A DNA stretch of 64,000 bases from Bacteroidota bacterium (GTDB lineage: Bacteria; Bacteroidota; JABWAT01). Positions 1-8,851 of this stretch are shown piece by piece. The position numbers were made by a program, and so were the translations under genes. The number at the start of each line of letters is the position of its first letter. The stretch's first letter is position 1. The stretch covers positions 1 to 64,000 of the forward strand of contig JAFLBE010000014.1 in assembly GCA_017303995.1 (NCBI GenBank), given 5' to 3'. Below the pieces are notes generated by a model. It saw nothing but the letters and a program-made list of their open reading frames with translations, was not told the DNA's origin and did no database searches.

Positions 1-2
1 TC

Positions 3-674
3 AGACTCGAACTTACCCGTAAATATTCAAAAATGAGTCAGTTGAGCGGATTTTATAATGATTCAACCTTCGGAATAAATTCGAACCACTTAACCAATCT
101 GAGAATTCAAACCATTTTTGACAGCCGTGATGACCCAACCATTACCCGGCAAGGTCAGTTTTTCGATTTCTACTACGAAAACTCAAACGAAAAACTGTTC
201 TCTGACGTCACCTACAATAAAATGTATGCCCGGCTCGAAACTACTTTTCCGTTTCTCCCAAGGGTGACCCTCACCCCAAGTATGGATCTGGGAAGTGCTG
301 ATATCGGGTTGCCCATTCAGGAATTTTTTATGGCTGGCGGAAGCCGGTCGTTCTATGGGTTTCGTGATTTTGATCTTTCAGGTCGCCAACTCTTTATTTC
401 TCATCTTGAACTTCGGTGGTTTACGCCAACAACCTTCATCTTTGATATTATTTTGCATGCCAGATACGATTTGGGCAACGTTTGGCAAAAGCAGGAAACC
501 ATAAAAATTTCAGACATGAAACATGCTCTTGGTTTTGGAATAACCTTTGCCACGCCAATTGGTCCGGTAAATGTTTCAGCAGGCAGGGCATTTAGGTTAT
601 TCACTGTTCCTAATCCCGGCGCAGGTTTGGGTCCGATCCATATTTATTTGAATATCGGACATTCCTTCTTTTAG
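3..674 (+). CDS. Omp85/BamA-type outer-membrane barrel, C-terminal part (5' truncated)
   Basis: The reading frame is open from the first full codon at position 3, so the gene starts upstream of the window; the ATG at 33 is internal. About 224 residues remain. They read as the C-terminal strands of a bacterial surface antigen (Omp85) barrel: a GGSRSFYGF stretch followed by a short insert and alternating aromatic strands, ending in Phe-Phe as outer-membrane barrels do. In this phylum the domain occurs in BamA, TamA and patatin-like phospholipases with a fused barrel. The missing N-terminus prevents a choice, so the exact family is unknown. Confidence 0.75.
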   Translation, partial: RLELTRKYSKMSQLSGFYNDSTFGINSNHLTNLRIQTIFDSRDDPTITRQGQFFDFYYENSNEKLFSDVTYNKMYARLETTFPFLPRVTLTPSMDLGSADIGLPIQEFFMAGGSRSFYGFRDFDLSGRQLFISHLELRWFTPTTFIFDIILHARYDLGNVWQKQETIKISDMKHALGFGITFATPIGPVNVSAGRAFRLFTVPNPGAGLGPIHIYLNIGHSFF

Positions 675-706
675 GGTCACGGGTCACAGATTACAGGTTA
701 CGGGGT
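675..706. repeat. short-period repeat of the GGTCACGGGTCAC type
   Basis: Right after the barrel stop codon lies a quasi-tandem tract (GGTCACGGGTCACAGATTACAGGTTACGGGG-like, in 7-8 nt steps). The same kind of tract recurs near 28316-28350 and, inverted, near 44281-44312. No gene is visible in 675-911 otherwise. Confidence 0.55.
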
Positions 707-893
707 TGGGAAACAAATAGGGAGTACAAGGTTATTTGCTATTTTCGGGAGTTACTTTACTGATTCTGGTGTTTAAACTGGTGAAAAGCCTTATAATTGG
801 TGTCTGCCATCACCCATTTGCCCTGATACCTTGACACTTTTCAGGTTTTCACGTAAACTGAAAAGAAAGTCAGATTTTTAACCTTTGCTACTT

Positions 894-901
894 TAATTTT
901 G
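894..901 (+). promoter_or_regulatory. possible -7 promoter element TAATTTTG
   Basis: TAATTTTG matches the TAnnTTTG -7 word of Bacteroidota primary sigma promoters and lies 10 nt before the CBS gene start. A second similar word (AACCTTTG) ends at 887. No clear -33 TTG is seen at the expected distance, so the assignment is tentative. Confidence 0.3.
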
Positions 902-911
902 GTTTGTTTTT

Positions 912-1613
912 ATGAATGTTGACCACCTGATCAATTTTAAAATTCCGAATGTCACAAAGAATGAAGTTCCCGAACGGGCGCTTTCTTTGATGAAGGAAAA
1001 TCATATCAGAACACTTCCGGTGGTTGATTCTGGTGTTTTTACCGGTTTGGTAACTGATGAAAAAATATTGGATTTGCTCCAATCGCCTGCAAAAATCAAT
1101 GAGAAAAAGAAGGCGCCACTTTCACCGACCATCAAAAGTCTGATTGAAAAACAAACGCTTCATTTGACGTTGAAGGACAACGTGTACGAAGCCATCCGGC
1201 TGTTCAGTCACACCGAAAATGATATTCTTCCGGTTTTGGATGTTGATTCCCGTTACCTGGGCTGTGTTGTCGAAAAAGAACTGATGGATATGGCCGGTGA
1301 ACTGCTTTCGGTTAATGAAAACGGAAGCCTGATCGAAATTACTTTTTCAAATTTGTACTATTCCTTATCTGAAGTCATCAAAATTATTGAAGAAAACGAT
1401 GGCCGGATCATGTCACTCAACTCAATTCCATCTGCTAAAGGCAGCCTGCTGCACCGGGTGGAAATCAAACTGAACGTGATGGACGGAAGCCGGATTAAAG
1501 CCTTGCTTCAGCGGGCCGGATACTCAGTAAAGATTCTTGGTTTTGATGATGAACATCAGGAAGAAGAACTTCGTGAACGTGCCCTTGAACTCCTTCGTTA
1601 TTTTGAAACCTGA
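912..1613 (+). CDS. tandem CBS domain protein
   Basis: A soluble protein of 233 residues. Residues 1-60 and about 75-135 form two CBS motifs (RTLPVVDSGVFTGLVTDEKI and DILPVLDVDSRYLGCVV), a Bateman module that usually binds adenosine nucleotides. The remaining 90 residues resemble an ACT-like regulatory fold (ENDGRIMSLNSIPS, then HRVEIKLNV), an arrangement seen in AcuB-like proteins. No enzymatic domain is present, so a regulatory role sensing energy charge is likely but not shown. The start ATG lies just after a promoter-like word. The gene is followed closely by the TPR gene and may be cotranscribed with it. Confidence 0.85.
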   Translation: MNVDHLINFKIPNVTKNEVPERALSLMKENHIRTLPVVDSGVFTGLVTDEKILDLLQSPAKINEKKKAPLSPTIKSLIEKQTLHLTLKDNVYEAIRLFSHTENDILPVLDVDSRYLGCVVEKELMDMAGELLSVNENGSLIEITFSNLYYSLSEVIKIIEENDGRIMSLNSIPSAKGSLLHRVEIKLNVMDGSRIKALLQRAGYSVKILGFDDEHQEEELRERALELLRYFET

Positions 1614-1637
1614 AAACTCTCCTTTCCCTGGCTTCCT

Positions 1638-2810
1638 ATGAAAAATCTGATTTCCCCTCTTTTAATTCTCCTTTTCTTAAGTCCGTCAATTGCCTTTTCA
1701 AAAGGCAATAACTGGATTCCGCCTGAAAAAGCAGAAATTGACACCATTGTTGATCTGATGTACAACATGGATTTTATCAAAGTTGAAAAACGGCTTGATG
1801 TCTGGATTGGAAAATATCCGTACAGGCCTGAAGGCTATTTTCTTCAGGGCATGAACCTCTGGGTTCAGGTTTTGGTTGATATCCGGAATCCCTTTCTTGA
1901 TCAGCAGTTTCAGGAAAAAATGGATGAGGTTATCGATAAATGTGAAGAACTCGAAGAAATTGACAGCATGGAAACCGTTGCGCAGTTTTACAAATCGGGT
2001 GCGGTCGGATTTAAAGCCCGGCTTTATGGTAACCGTGGGAATTGGTTTTCTTCTGCCAGGTACGGCTTAAAAGCAATTGATGGCATTGAAGATGCCATGG
2101 AAGGAAAATACTCCAATCAGGATGCCAAATTTGGGGCTGGTTTGTACTATTACTTTGCTGAAGTCATACCGAAAGATTACCCTATGGTAAAACCTTTGCT
2201 CTGGTTTTACCCGAAAGGGGATAAGAAAAAGGGAATTGAACTCATCAGGGAATCTGCTGAATCCGGCTTATTCACCCAGACAGAAGCCAAGTATTATCTG
2301 GGCATGATTTATTCAAACTATGAAAAAGACAATTTTCTTGCGGTTAAATATTTCAGGGAGATCAGTAATAAATATCCCAGAAATGCTCAATTTCTTTATT
2401 GGAGAGGAAGTTTAGCATATCAAACCGGTGATTACCGGGATGCCGATTCCTGCATGGCCGTCATGGAAGCACGCATCAATTCGAGTCAGCCGTTTTACTA
2501 TCCGCATCAGCTCAGATATATTTATTATCTCAGGGGAATTATCGCTGAAAGCAGAAACAATGCGGAACTGGCGTTTACTTTTTACGAAGAAGCCATTAAG
2601 CCGGTTGATCCCGAAATTCACAAAGAAACTGAAAACTATTACATTTATTGCATGATCAGAAGTGCCAACATGATGGTCAAAATGGGTTTTACCAAAGAAG
2701 CAGAAGCCCGGTATCGCCAAATTCTGACTATCAAGGAATATTCGAACAGTCACAAACGGGCGAAAGACGGACTTGCCGGGATGGGAATTACGATTGAGGA
2801 AAAGAAATAG
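1638..2810 (+). CDS. exported TPR-like repeat protein
   Basis: A protein of 390 residues with a clear Sec signal peptide (MKNLISPLLILLFLSPSIAFS) and no later membrane segment, so it is periplasmic or secreted. The rest is alpha-helical with TPR-like units, for example around residues 225-275 (AKYYLGMIYSNYEKDNFLAVKYF, then YWRGSLAYQTGDYRDAD) and 340-380. TPR proteins act as scaffolds; no enzymatic motif is seen. Its stop codon overlaps by one base the GTG start of the LuxR-type regulator, so the two are translationally coupled. This suggests a sensor/scaffold and regulator pair, but no ligand can be inferred. Confidence 0.75.
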   Translation: MKNLISPLLILLFLSPSIAFSKGNNWIPPEKAEIDTIVDLMYNMDFIKVEKRLDVWIGKYPYRPEGYFLQGMNLWVQVLVDIRNPFLDQQFQEKMDEVIDKCEELEEIDSMETVAQFYKSGAVGFKARLYGNRGNWFSSARYGLKAIDGIEDAMEGKYSNQDAKFGAGLYYYFAEVIPKDYPMVKPLLWFYPKGDKKKGIELIRESAESGLFTQTEAKYYLGMIYSNYEKDNFLAVKYFREISNKYPRNAQFLYWRGSLAYQTGDYRDADSCMAVMEARINSSQPFYYPHQLRYIYYLRGIIAESRNNAELAFTFYEEAIKPVDPEIHKETENYYIYCMIRSANMMVKMGFTKEAEARYRQILTIKEYSNSHKRAKDGLAGMGITIEEKK

Positions 2811-3265
2811 TGCCGTTGTTTTCTTTTGTTGAGAAAAATCCTTCCCGCTGGAAACCTGTACTTGCCGCAATTATCATTTTATTCACTCTGTCTGGTGCCG
2901 GTTTTTCCTTTCATGATGGAACCGTAACCTGGTTCTGGACAGAAATGCCCTTCATCGGGGTTATGCTTATTCTGGGTGCCTTCGGATCTGCGAAAATATG
3001 GGTTGATCTCGACCGACTTGAACTGAAAAGCAAAACTGAATCCGTTTTGCGGGAGGCCGGGAAAAATACCGGATTAACTGATTTACTTTCAGCCAGGGAA
3101 CTTGAAGTACTTTCAAAAATTTCTGAAGGGAAAAGCAACAAAGAGATTGCTGTCGAACTTTTTATTGAAGTGAGCACCGTAAAAACCCACATCAACAATA
3201 TCTACAAAACGCTGAAGATCAAATCCCGGAAAGAAGCTGCAATGGCCTCCCCAAAAACCAAATAA
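2810..3265 (+). CDS. membrane-anchored LuxR-type HTH regulator
   Basis: A protein of 151 residues starting at GTG, one base overlapping the upstream TAG; GAGGAAAAG just upstream is the ribosome site. Two hydrophobic segments (about residues 17-32 and 43-62) form a membrane anchor. Residues about 88-150 are a classical GerE/LuxR helix-turn-helix (LLSARELEVLSKISEGKSNK, then STVKTHINNIYKTLKIKSR). No receiver or ligand domain is present, so activity may be controlled by the membrane segment or by the partner TPR protein. Small membrane-bound LuxR proteins of this layout are common in Bacteroidota but rarely characterised. Confidence 0.8.
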   Translation: MPLFSFVEKNPSRWKPVLAAIIILFTLSGAGFSFHDGTVTWFWTEMPFIGVMLILGAFGSAKIWVDLDRLELKSKTESVLREAGKNTGLTDLLSARELEVLSKISEGKSNKEIAVELFIEVSTVKTHINNIYKTLKIKSRKEAAMASPKTK

Positions 3266-3366
3266 AAGGATGGATTGATTTTTCCACCCCCGAATCCACC
3301 CTTTTCCCACCCCAAACCACTTAACACCTTACCCGTTTTTGCCGTAACCTTGCCTGTTCACAAAAA

Positions 3367-3798
3367 ATGAAAGGTACCGTTATGACGCTGACCGTTAAAA
3401 AACTGTTGTTTGCAATTCTGATCTTTTTTATTCTCATTCCGGTTTCGTTTTCTTTTGGAACGGGTGGATTCCACCTCCTGATAATCGAATATGAGGTTTT
3501 GGGCTGGGTTTCTCTTTCTCTGGCGGGTTTGCTGATTCAGGTATTGAGAAAGCAACTAACAAAAAGTGAACTTCGGTTTATCGTCATTCTTCTTGCACTC
3601 ATTCCGTTCATGATGATTTTTTCTGAAAAGGGCGTTTTTTTCGTATTTCTTAGCGAAAATGTTGGGATTTGTGTTTTCTATTGGGCACTGGCACTTTTTG
3701 CCGGGTTTTGTTTGATGGGTAGAATGGAAGAGGGGGATTTTTTAACCACAGAAATCACAGAACACGCAGAAAGGGGAAAGGGAAAGGTTGAATGGTAA
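3367..3798 (+). CDS. small integral membrane protein of unknown function
   Basis: A protein of 143 residues with about four hydrophobic segments (near residues 10-30, 36-58, 68-85 and 90-118). I do not recognise a family. The last ~20 residues (LTTEITEHAERGKGK) are translated from an intergenic repeat of the ACCACAGAAATCACAGAA type, so the original C-terminus was probably altered by repeat insertion. The start ATG follows a promoter-like TAACCTTG at 3345-3352. Confidence that it is expressed is moderate. Confidence 0.5.
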   Translation: MKGTVMTLTVKKLLFAILIFFILIPVSFSFGTGGFHLLIIEYEVLGWVSLSLAGLLIQVLRKQLTKSELRFIVILLALIPFMMIFSEKGVFFVFLSENVGICVFYWALALFAGFCLMGRMEEGDFLTTEITEHAERGKGKVEW

Positions 3799-3846
3799 AG
3801 GTTGAGGGCATTTTGTAGCCGATCGACTCAACTGAATTTATCCTTC

Positions 3847-5175
3847 TTATCTGTTAATTTTTCCAATCATAACGTACCCGTTGTCACCATTTAAATAATC
3901 ATAACCTGCTGCAACAACCAGACGGGGAGAATAATCAAGGCTCTTCCATTCTCTTATTTGCCCATAAAATTGTTCATTGCTATGCCAGGATGAACCATTA
4001 AAGTGCCATAGCGCACCTCTGACACCTGCAACCCATAAATCATTTTCACGGCCACGGATCCTGTAACCCAATGCTTTCATGTATAAAGGGCTTTTCCCGA
4101 TTAATTCAACCTTTAATTTTTCGGGATGCTCGGTTTGGAACCGATATATTCTACCTTCCGCAGAAAGTAACATTTCATTGTTCCGAACTGAAAAAACACT
4201 ACTCATTAATATTAAATTGCCAGGTAATTGGTTTTTTACTGTTTCGGCAATCCTATTTTTGATTCTCACAATTGTGCTCACTCCGGTATTGTGGATATAC
4301 CCACACGCCCAAACTTCATTTTCATTCAATCCCCAGATATCCAGCAAGTCAATGGTCGTCCCAGTTTCGAGTAAATGAAAGTCCTTCCCGTCATACCAGG
4401 TCAGAGAACCACCGGTGCCAACCAGATAAAAACGATCAGGACTGTACCCCCAGATTTTTTTTGGTGTTCCTTTCCTTGCCAAAGTTTTCCCGGTAAAGAG
4501 AACTTCACCGTCAATTTTGAATTTGGCGTATGACCCAACATTTGAAAAAACCCAAAGCCCTGTTCCGTCATACCAGATACAATTAATTAGCATTGCAGAG
4601 AAATCATCAGCCCAATCTGGTAAGAGAATTCTATATTTTTTCCACACTTTACCATTCCACATGGCAGCATTGTACCGGTCACCGGTATCATTGTCGATGA
4701 CATTGATCTCTCCTACTACCCAAACACAAGTATCGTTCACAATAACGACGTCTCTGAGAATAGAGCCACGTGCACCCAAAGTATCTATCTGCCACGTAAA
4801 CTCATGACTCGTCGAATCCATGGTTCTTCCTGTAACGGTTTCCCCTTTCAGAAAGGTCGTTTCTGTCTTTTTCCAGATGGCCTGCCAGGTGTATGTTGTA
4901 GATGGAGTTAAAGCCGTATCAATTAAGGTGGTATCCGGTTGGTGAAGGGAAAAGGTTTGAACCGGCTGGGAATTCCGGGTGAGCCTCATGGAAGCCGGGT
5001 AGGTAATTCCTGCTGTGTGAAGAGAAAGTGTTGCACTGGTTAAATCAGTTTCTTTTACTTTCAGCATGAGGCTGTCGGTTCGGTTTTCGGGTCCGGTGCT
5101 TTCGGGTTCTTTGCAGGAGGTGAAACTGCCGACGCAAAAGAAAATCAAAACAGGTATGATGAATCGGTATTTCAT
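3847..5175 (-). CDS. exported beta-propeller-like lipoprotein, paralogue of the 39.5-kb gene
   Basis: A protein of 442 residues with a lipoprotein signal (a hydrophobic stretch ending SFTSC). Residues ~30-120 resemble a fibronectin-III-like domain. From residue ~125 the sequence has repeated WxxxDxxxVWxVG-type strands (VNDTCVWVVGEIN, GLNENEVWACGY, RENDLWVAGVRG), suggesting a beta-propeller. The segment DSTSHEFTWQIDTLG corresponds to DTTSHNFVWRVDTLG in the lipoprotein at 39496-40569, so the two are paralogues; the later copy lacks the FnIII-like part. Function is unknown. A promoter-like word CAAAGGTTA (reverse complement TAACCTTTG) lies at 5265-5273. Confidence 0.7.
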   Translation of the reverse strand: MKYRFIIPVLIFFCVGSFTSCKEPESTGPENRTDSLMLKVKETDLTSATLSLHTAGITYPASMRLTRNSQPVQTFSLHQPDTTLIDTALTPSTTYTWQAIWKKTETTFLKGETVTGRTMDSTSHEFTWQIDTLGARGSILRDVVIVNDTCVWVVGEINVIDNDTGDRYNAAMWNGKVWKKYRILLPDWADDFSAMLINCIWYDGTGLWVFSNVGSYAKFKIDGEVLFTGKTLARKGTPKKIWGYSPDRFYLVGTGGSLTWYDGKDFHLLETGTTIDLLDIWGLNENEVWACGYIHNTGVSTIVRIKNRIAETVKNQLPGNLILMSSVFSVRNNEMLLSAEGRIYRFQTEHPEKLKVELIGKSPLYMKALGYRIRGRENDLWVAGVRGALWHFNGSSWHSNEQFYGQIREWKSLDYSPRLVVAAGYDYLNGDNGYVMIGKINR

Positions 5176-5734
5176 GGAATTAACGGTTCTGGCTTTCAGG
5201 GAGTCAAAGAATTTCAGACAAGGTCGTCAGGAAATGGGGGGAAAGTCAAGAGAAGAAAGGGAATCAAAGGTTAAATGTTCAATTTTAAAGGTTGTAAACC
5301 TGGTATCCTGGGCCGGTTGGTTTTGGGTGGTGTTTGACGGGCTACATTGGGATTAATTTCAGGTTCCGTCCGGGATTTCATGACGGAGATTTTCAGAATT
5401 CCAAACCACCCCGCCTCCGGCACCCCTCCTTGAAAAGGAGGGGAATTTTTGCAAAAACACCTAATTGCTAACCCTTCAATTTGGTCACCGAGTCCCGAAA
5501 ATCGGGAAAGCGCCGCTCAGGGACCAAGGCCTACAGCTTTCCTTTCGGCTTACGCCTTAACCCTTTCGCCTTGCTCCCACATTAAAAATTAACCATTCAC
5601 CATTAACCATTTAATACAACCACTTTTCTCGCCATTTTCTTGAATCTTTCTGCCAAAACCGGTAAACTTAACAGACCGGCCGGACTTTTTCTTTGTTCCG
5701 GCACTCTTTACTTTATTTTTTTACAGGTACGACC
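5176..5734. other. 559-bp gap with repeats, no supported gene
   Basis: The gap holds the leader of the 3847-5175 lipoprotein, a perfect hairpin at 5423-5443, a segment with GTCCCGAAAATCGGGAAAG near 5490-5510, and tandem words of the ACCATTCACCATTAACCATT type at 5590-5612. Short open frames in it have no family resemblance and read through repeats. The end of the gap is the promoter region of ilvE. Confidence 0.6.
5423..5443. repeat. perfect 9-bp hairpin CCCCTCCTT/AAGGAGGGG
   Basis: CCCCTCCTT, loop GAA, AAGGAGGGG, then AATTTTT. It could work as a terminator for plus-strand transcripts, but no plus-strand gene ends nearby, so a dispersed palindromic repeat is more likely. Confidence 0.55.
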
Positions 5735-6643
5735 ATGAAAGAGCTCAATACGATTTGGATGAACGGGAAGTTAGTTCCCTGGAAAGATGCCACGATTCAC
5801 GTTTTATCACATGTGGTGCACTACGGTTCTTCATTTTTCGAGGGAATCCGCAGTTACAATACTGAAAAAGGTCCTGCCGTTCTTGCTCTGACTGAACACA
5901 TGGAACGACTCACCCATTCCACCAGGATTTATCGGACCGAATCACCGTATTCCGTTGCTGAACTTTGTACTGCTGCCATTGATACCATCAAATCAAACGG
6001 ACTCAAAGGTTGTTACATCCGTCCCGTTATTTATCGTGGTTTTGGCGAATTGGGTGTGAATCCGCTCACCTGCCCGATCGATACCATGATTGCCGTTTGG
6101 GAATGGGGTGCTTACCTCGGCGAAGATTCACTGAAAAATGGTGTTGATGTTCAGGTTTCAAGCTGGACAAGAATTACTTCGAACACCCTTCCCGGACTTT
6201 CAAAAGCCGGCGGTGGATATCTGAATGCCCAGCTTGCCAAAATTGATTCCGTTCAAAATGGCTATGCTGATGCCATCATGCTCGACAACAATCAAATGGT
6301 TTCTGAAGGCTCTGGTGCCAATCTCTTTTTCGTAAAAAACGGAGTTATTTATACCCCGGGAATGGGTTCTTCCATTCTGGTTGGAATTACCCGGAATATC
6401 GTGATGCGAATTGCTGAAGATCTGGGTTACAAAGTTGAAGAAACGACCATTCCGCGCGGATTTATCTACACCGCTGATGAAATTTTCTACACAGGAACCG
6501 CCATTGAAGTGACGCCGATCCGGTCGGTTGATAAAGTTAAAATCGGAACTGGTTCCTTCCCTGTGACTATGAAAATTCAGGAAAAATTCTTCGATATCAT
6601 CCACAAGGGCAACGATCCGTACAAATTGCTGACTTTTTTCTGA
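5735..6643 (+). CDS. ilvE: branched-chain amino acid aminotransferase
   Basis: A class IV PLP aminotransferase of about 302 residues, the usual IlvE length, which interconverts Leu/Ile/Val and their 2-oxo acids in the cytoplasm. Visible family signs are the start WMNGKLVPWKDA, HYGSSFFEGIRSY, the PLP-lysine region LSKAGGGYLNAQLAKIDS, SEGSGANLFFV and the GTAIEVTPIRSVD block. I chose the ATG at 5735 over an in-frame TTG at 5693, because the family N-terminus begins at KELNTIWMNG. No other branched-chain biosynthesis gene lies nearby. Confidence 0.93.
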   Translation: MKELNTIWMNGKLVPWKDATIHVLSHVVHYGSSFFEGIRSYNTEKGPAVLALTEHMERLTHSTRIYRTESPYSVAELCTAAIDTIKSNGLKGCYIRPVIYRGFGELGVNPLTCPIDTMIAVWEWGAYLGEDSLKNGVDVQVSSWTRITSNTLPGLSKAGGGYLNAQLAKIDSVQNGYADAIMLDNNQMVSEGSGANLFFVKNGVIYTPGMGSSILVGITRNIVMRIAEDLGYKVEETTIPRGFIYTADEIFYTGTAIEVTPIRSVDKVKIGTGSFPVTMKIQEKFFDIIHKGNDPYKLLTFF

Positions 6644-6786
6644 CCTGACCCATTTTAATTCAGGGCTTACAGATCACTGTGGTCCTGAATTCTTTCCATA
6701 AACAGGTTTTTGGGGAAACATTCTCCCGCTTACCTTGCCTTTAAAGGGGAATCCAGACTTTCCACCCTTTTACTCAGAGTTTGTCA

Positions 6787-7716
6787 ATGAAAACTTTCTT
6801 TAAAAACTCAGCAACAGGAATTTCCCCGGTTGAAAAATGGGTGCCCGGTTCCTGGATCCATGTAGAATGCCCGAATGAAGCAGAAAAAACCTACATAATT
6901 GAAGAACTGGGAATTCCCCAATCGTTTTTTAATGACCTTGAAGATATTGATGAACGGCCACGGATTGAAGTGGAAGATGGCTGGTATCTCATTGTGCTCA
7001 GAATTCCTTACCGCACACACAACCCGAAACTGCCGTTTAGCACCGCACCTGTTGGTCTGATTTTCAATGACCAGGTTTTTCTGTCGCTATGCAACGTTCA
7101 GACTGAAATGATTCCCGATTTTATCCAGTATTCCATCCGGAAAAACATCAACTTCACCAATAATTTTGATCTTGTACTGAAATTGATACTTTCGGCAAGT
7201 GTTTGGTTTCTCAAGTATCTGAAACAAATCAATCAGCAGATCAAATCTGCAGAAAATGAACTTGAAAAATCGATTAAAAACGATGATTTGCAAACACTCC
7301 TTCAGATCGAAAAATGTCTGGTTTATTTTTCAACCTCGATCCGGGGAAATGATATTCTGGTTAACCGGATAAAAAACATCAAGATTCACAGCGATACGCT
7401 TGATCCTGAGTTGCTCATGGATGTTGAAATCGAAATTAAACAGGCACAGGAAACAACCAATATTTTCAGTGACATTTTGAGCGGAATGATGGATGCCTAT
7501 GCTTCGGTGATCTCGAATAACCTCAACATCATCATGAAGCAGTTAACCTCCATTTCAATTATTTTAATGATTCCGACCTTAATTGCCAGTTTGTACGGAA
7601 TGAATGTGCCCAATACTTTTCAAAGTTATGCCTGGGGATTTTGGATTATCCTCGCCATGTCTTTTGGGTTTTCTCTTTTGGGTGTCATGATTTTTTTCAG
7701 GAAAAACTGGTTTTAA
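6787..7716 (+). CDS. CorA-family divalent cation transporter (short form)
   Basis: A protein of 309 residues with a soluble alpha/beta N-terminal domain, long helices (about 120-235) and two C-terminal transmembrane segments. The signature YGMN lies at the end of the first one (IASLYGMNVPNTF). CorA proteins are pentameric inner-membrane channels for Mg2+, Co2+ or related ions. The ATG at 6787 is preferred over a TTG two codons upstream. This is the divergent short CorA type; a longer CorA lies at 17735-18889, so the substrates may differ. Confidence 0.88.
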   Translation: MKTFFKNSATGISPVEKWVPGSWIHVECPNEAEKTYIIEELGIPQSFFNDLEDIDERPRIEVEDGWYLIVLRIPYRTHNPKLPFSTAPVGLIFNDQVFLSLCNVQTEMIPDFIQYSIRKNINFTNNFDLVLKLILSASVWFLKYLKQINQQIKSAENELEKSIKNDDLQTLLQIEKCLVYFSTSIRGNDILVNRIKNIKIHSDTLDPELLMDVEIEIKQAQETTNIFSDILSGMMDAYASVISNNLNIIMKQLTSISIILMIPTLIASLYGMNVPNTFQSYAWGFWIILAMSFGFSLLGVMIFFRKNWF

Positions 7717-7768
7717 ACGAACAACTTTAAGAATATGAACATTATGACACTTGTTTTAACGGATTTCC

Positions 7769-8851
7769 ATGCTGATTAGACCTGCTGACTTACCGGGTCA
7801 GCTCCGGTTTACCCAGGCGGTACAGAATGCCTTTCAGCACCAGCGTATTCCTCATTCACTGCTGATTCTGGGGAAGGAAGATGGTTTACTTCAGGCGGCC
7901 GCCATTTGGGTTGCCCAGGCCATTCTCTGCGGGAAGACTTCCGAGCCTCCCTGCGGAGAATGTTCATCCTGTCAGAAATTCCAGAATTTAACTCATCCCG
8001 ATTTGCATTTCGTTTTCCCGGCAGCAGCAACAGCCACAACCGAAGATTTCAGGCAGAACATACGGGATCTCAGCGAAAAACCATTCGAACCGGTTGATGT
8101 TCCTGAGACGGCGGATATTCTCATTTCTTCAGTCAGGGAAGTGAATAAACTGGTATCCCGTTCGGCTTTTGAAGGCGACCGTCAGGTTTTCATTTTTCTG
8201 GGTGCAGAACGGTTCAGAAAGGAAGCTGCAAACGCCTTTCTGAAAACGTTGGAAGAACCACCGGCCGGAACCTATTTCATTCTTTGTTCAACAGATACCG
8301 GGTCGATGCTGCAAACCATTCTTTCCCGTTGTCAGAAACTCAATCTTGATCCCATCCAGCCCGAAGACATCCGGAAATTTCTCGAAAAACAGGGATTTTC
8401 TGCAGAAAAATCAATCGCCTGGTCGGTCATGTGTCAGGGACAATTGGGTGTGGCTCTTCGTTTTGCCGGAACTGAATCGATTGATTACTATCAGGCCCTT
8501 CATCCTTATTTAAACTCACTCATGAAAGGTGATTTGCCTGGCATTTACGAGCAATATCAGATCTGGGAAAAATCGGGAAAAGATGAAATTCTTGCTTATC
8601 TGCAAGCCATGACGTTTTTTCTTCAGGATTGCCTGAGAGTCAAAGCAGGTTCACCTGATAAGTTAACCCGTCAGGATTTGTCGGGTCGTTTCGGAAGTTT
8701 GTACGCGGATTATGGCCGCCTTGATCTTTCTGCCGGATTAAAAGTTCTCGATGACTCAATGTACAAATTACAAAGAAACGTTCATGCGGGTTTAACCTTG
8801 CTGAATCTGGCGATTCAATTCAGAAAATTGGTTCGCGGGCTTGGGAAGTAG
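7769..8851 (+). CDS. holB: DNA polymerase III delta-prime subunit (clamp loader)
   Basis: A protein of 360 residues matching the delta-prime subunit, which works in the clamp-loader complex placing the sliding clamp on DNA. Signs: the opening GQLRFTQAVQNAFQHQRIPHS, the zinc-binding CGECSSCQKF, DLHFVFP, a FRKEAANAFLKTLEEPP block and a serine-cysteine SRC sensor segment (TILSRCQKL). The P-loop position reads LILGKEDGLLQAA and lacks a proper Walker A, as expected for the non-hydrolysing delta-prime. The usual tmk partner is not next to it. A repeat element of the CACAGAG family starts directly after the stop codon. Confidence 0.9.
   Translation: MLIRPADLPGQLRFTQAVQNAFQHQRIPHSLLILGKEDGLLQAAAIWVAQAILCGKTSEPPCGECSSCQKFQNLTHPDLHFVFPAAATATTEDFRQNIRDLSEKPFEPVDVPETADILISSVREVNKLVSRSAFEGDRQVFIFLGAERFRKEAANAFLKTLEEPPAGTYFILCSTDTGSMLQTILSRCQKLNLDPIQPEDIRKFLEKQGFSAEKSIAWSVMCQGQLGVALRFAGTESIDYYQALHPYLNSLMKGDLPGIYEQYQIWEKSGKDEILAYLQAMTFFLQDCLRVKAGSPDKLTRQDLSGRFGSLYADYGRLDLSAGLKVLDDSMYKLQRNVHAGLTLLNLAIQFRKLVRGLGK

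Noticed and set aside
5066-5356. Plus-strand open frame over the lipoprotein leader
   Set aside because: It overlaps the lipoprotein signal-peptide region antisense, with no ribosome site or motif.
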